Below, piece by piece: positions 5,847 through 6,333 of a DNA stretch of 6,333 nucleotides. The position numbers and the translations under genes were made by a program. Under the pieces are notes generated by a model. That model made no database searches and was not told where the DNA came from. It was given only the letters and a program-made list of their open reading frames with translations. Position 1 is the first letter of the stretch. Each line of letters starts with the position of its first letter. Where the stretch lies: positions 1-6,333 of the forward strand of contig JALTKC010000160.1 in the NCBI GenBank assembly GCA_027076245.1. Reading direction: 5' to 3'. Source of the DNA: Gammaproteobacteria bacterium. GTDB lineage: Bacteria; Pseudomonadota; Gammaproteobacteria; GRL18.

Positions 5847-6333
5847 ATGAAACCGGTAATCGCCCTGGTCGGGCGCCCCAATGTAGGCAAATCCACTCTT
5901 TTTAACCGTCTGACAAAAACCCGGGACGCTCTGGTGGCGGATATGCCCGGCGTTACCCGGGATCGTCAGTACGGTGACGGCAAGGTAGGGGATCGTCCTT
6001 ATATTGTTATTGATACCGGTGGTCTCAGCGGTGAAGATGAAGGTATCGATACCCTGATGCAGTCCCAGGTTTATCAGGCCATGCAGGAAGCTGACATTAT
6101 TCTGTTTCTGGTGGATGGCCGTGGCGGTATTACCGGCCATGATCAGACTATTGCCCAGCATCTGCGTCAGCTGGGTAAGGAAATTATCGTGCTGGTCAAT
6201 AAAACCGAAGGCATGAATGAAGACCTGGTTGAGGCTGATTTTTATGCTCTGGGACTGGGACAACCCTATGCTGTTTCCGCTTCTCATGGTGATGGTATTG
6301 CACCTTTAATGGAAGAACTGCTGGCAGAGATCC
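5847..6333 (+). CDS. der: Ribosome biogenesis GTPase Der (EngA), N-terminal part (3' end outside window)
   Basis: Der is an essential GTPase with two tandem G domains and a C-terminal KH-like domain that acts in maturation of the 50S ribosomal subunit. The first 162 codons are present, covering G domain 1, out of the usual ~440-490 residues. The P-loop is GRPNVGKST (9-17), switch I Thr is T37 in PGVTRDR, G3 is D56-T57-G58-G59, and G5 is S144-A145. The G4 base-recognition motif reads N118-K119-T120-E121 where the general consensus is NKxD. The start is fixed by the conserved MKPVIALVGRPNVGK N-terminus and by an in-frame TGA at 5829-5831. No clear Shine-Dalgarno sequence precedes it; the nearest GAG (5830-5832) is 14 nt away. 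It follows bamB as in other gammaproteobacteria, but after a 173-nt spacer with its own promoter candidate and the heptamer array. Confidence 0.97.
   Translation, partial: MKPVIALVGRPNVGKSTLFNRLTKTRDALVADMPGVTRDRQYGDGKVGDRPYIVIDTGGLSGEDEGIDTLMQSQVYQAMQEADIILFLVDGRGGITGHDQTIAQHLRQLGKEIIVLVNKTEGMNEDLVEADFYALGLGQPYAVSASHGDGIAPLMEELLAEI

Noticed and set aside
5727..6287. A 186-codon open frame on the minus strand across der and the heptamer array, ending in repeated SVQRSAF units
   Set aside because: It lies antisense to the clearly conserved der sequence. The complement of the heptamer contains no stop in any frame, so the array automatically lengthens reverse frames. The predicted protein resembles no family I recognise.

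Overview
The window is a conserved housekeeping cluster from a gammaproteobacterium. All genes lie on the + strand: the 3' end of rlmN, then pilW (pilF), rodZ, hisS, yfgM, bamB and the 5' part of der. This gene order, the close match of HisS to the enterobacterial enzyme, the type IV pilus lipoprotein and the BamB lipoprotein all point to a Gram-negative gammaproteobacterium with type IV pili. I cannot assign a genus. Base composition and codon use look even along the window, with no sign of a transferred island.

Layout: rlmN ends at 593. pilW (619-1416) follows after 25 nt, and rodZ starts 2 nt after the pilW stop at a TTG codon (1419-2489). A 50-nt spacer holding a perfect 15-bp tandem duplication separates rodZ from hisS, which also starts with TTG (2540-3823). 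In many gammaproteobacteria ispG (gcpE) sits at exactly this point, and here it is absent. A 66-nt spacer with an 11-bp direct repeat and a weak inverted repeat leads to yfgM (3890-4519). The yfgM stop overlaps the bamB start (4519-5673) in a TAATG junction. A 173-nt spacer precedes der (5847 to the window end). It holds a 13-bp palindrome, a good sigma70-like promoter candidate and a perfect array of twelve 7-bp units (GAACGCT).

The genes serve envelope construction and translation. RlmN modifies 23S rRNA and tRNA, HisS charges tRNA-His and Der matures the 50S subunit. PilW supports the pilus secretin, RodZ links MreB to the cell-wall elongation machinery, YfgM works with the Sec translocon and periplasmic chaperones, and BamB belongs to the outer-membrane beta-barrel assembly machine. 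rlmN to rodZ look co-transcribed, yfgM and bamB look translationally coupled, and der may have its own promoter.

I see no sign of a new multi-gene system. The most unusual element is the heptamer array, which would lie almost exactly at the start of the der 5' leader if the predicted promoter is used. The missing ispG and the small duplications in the spacers come next.
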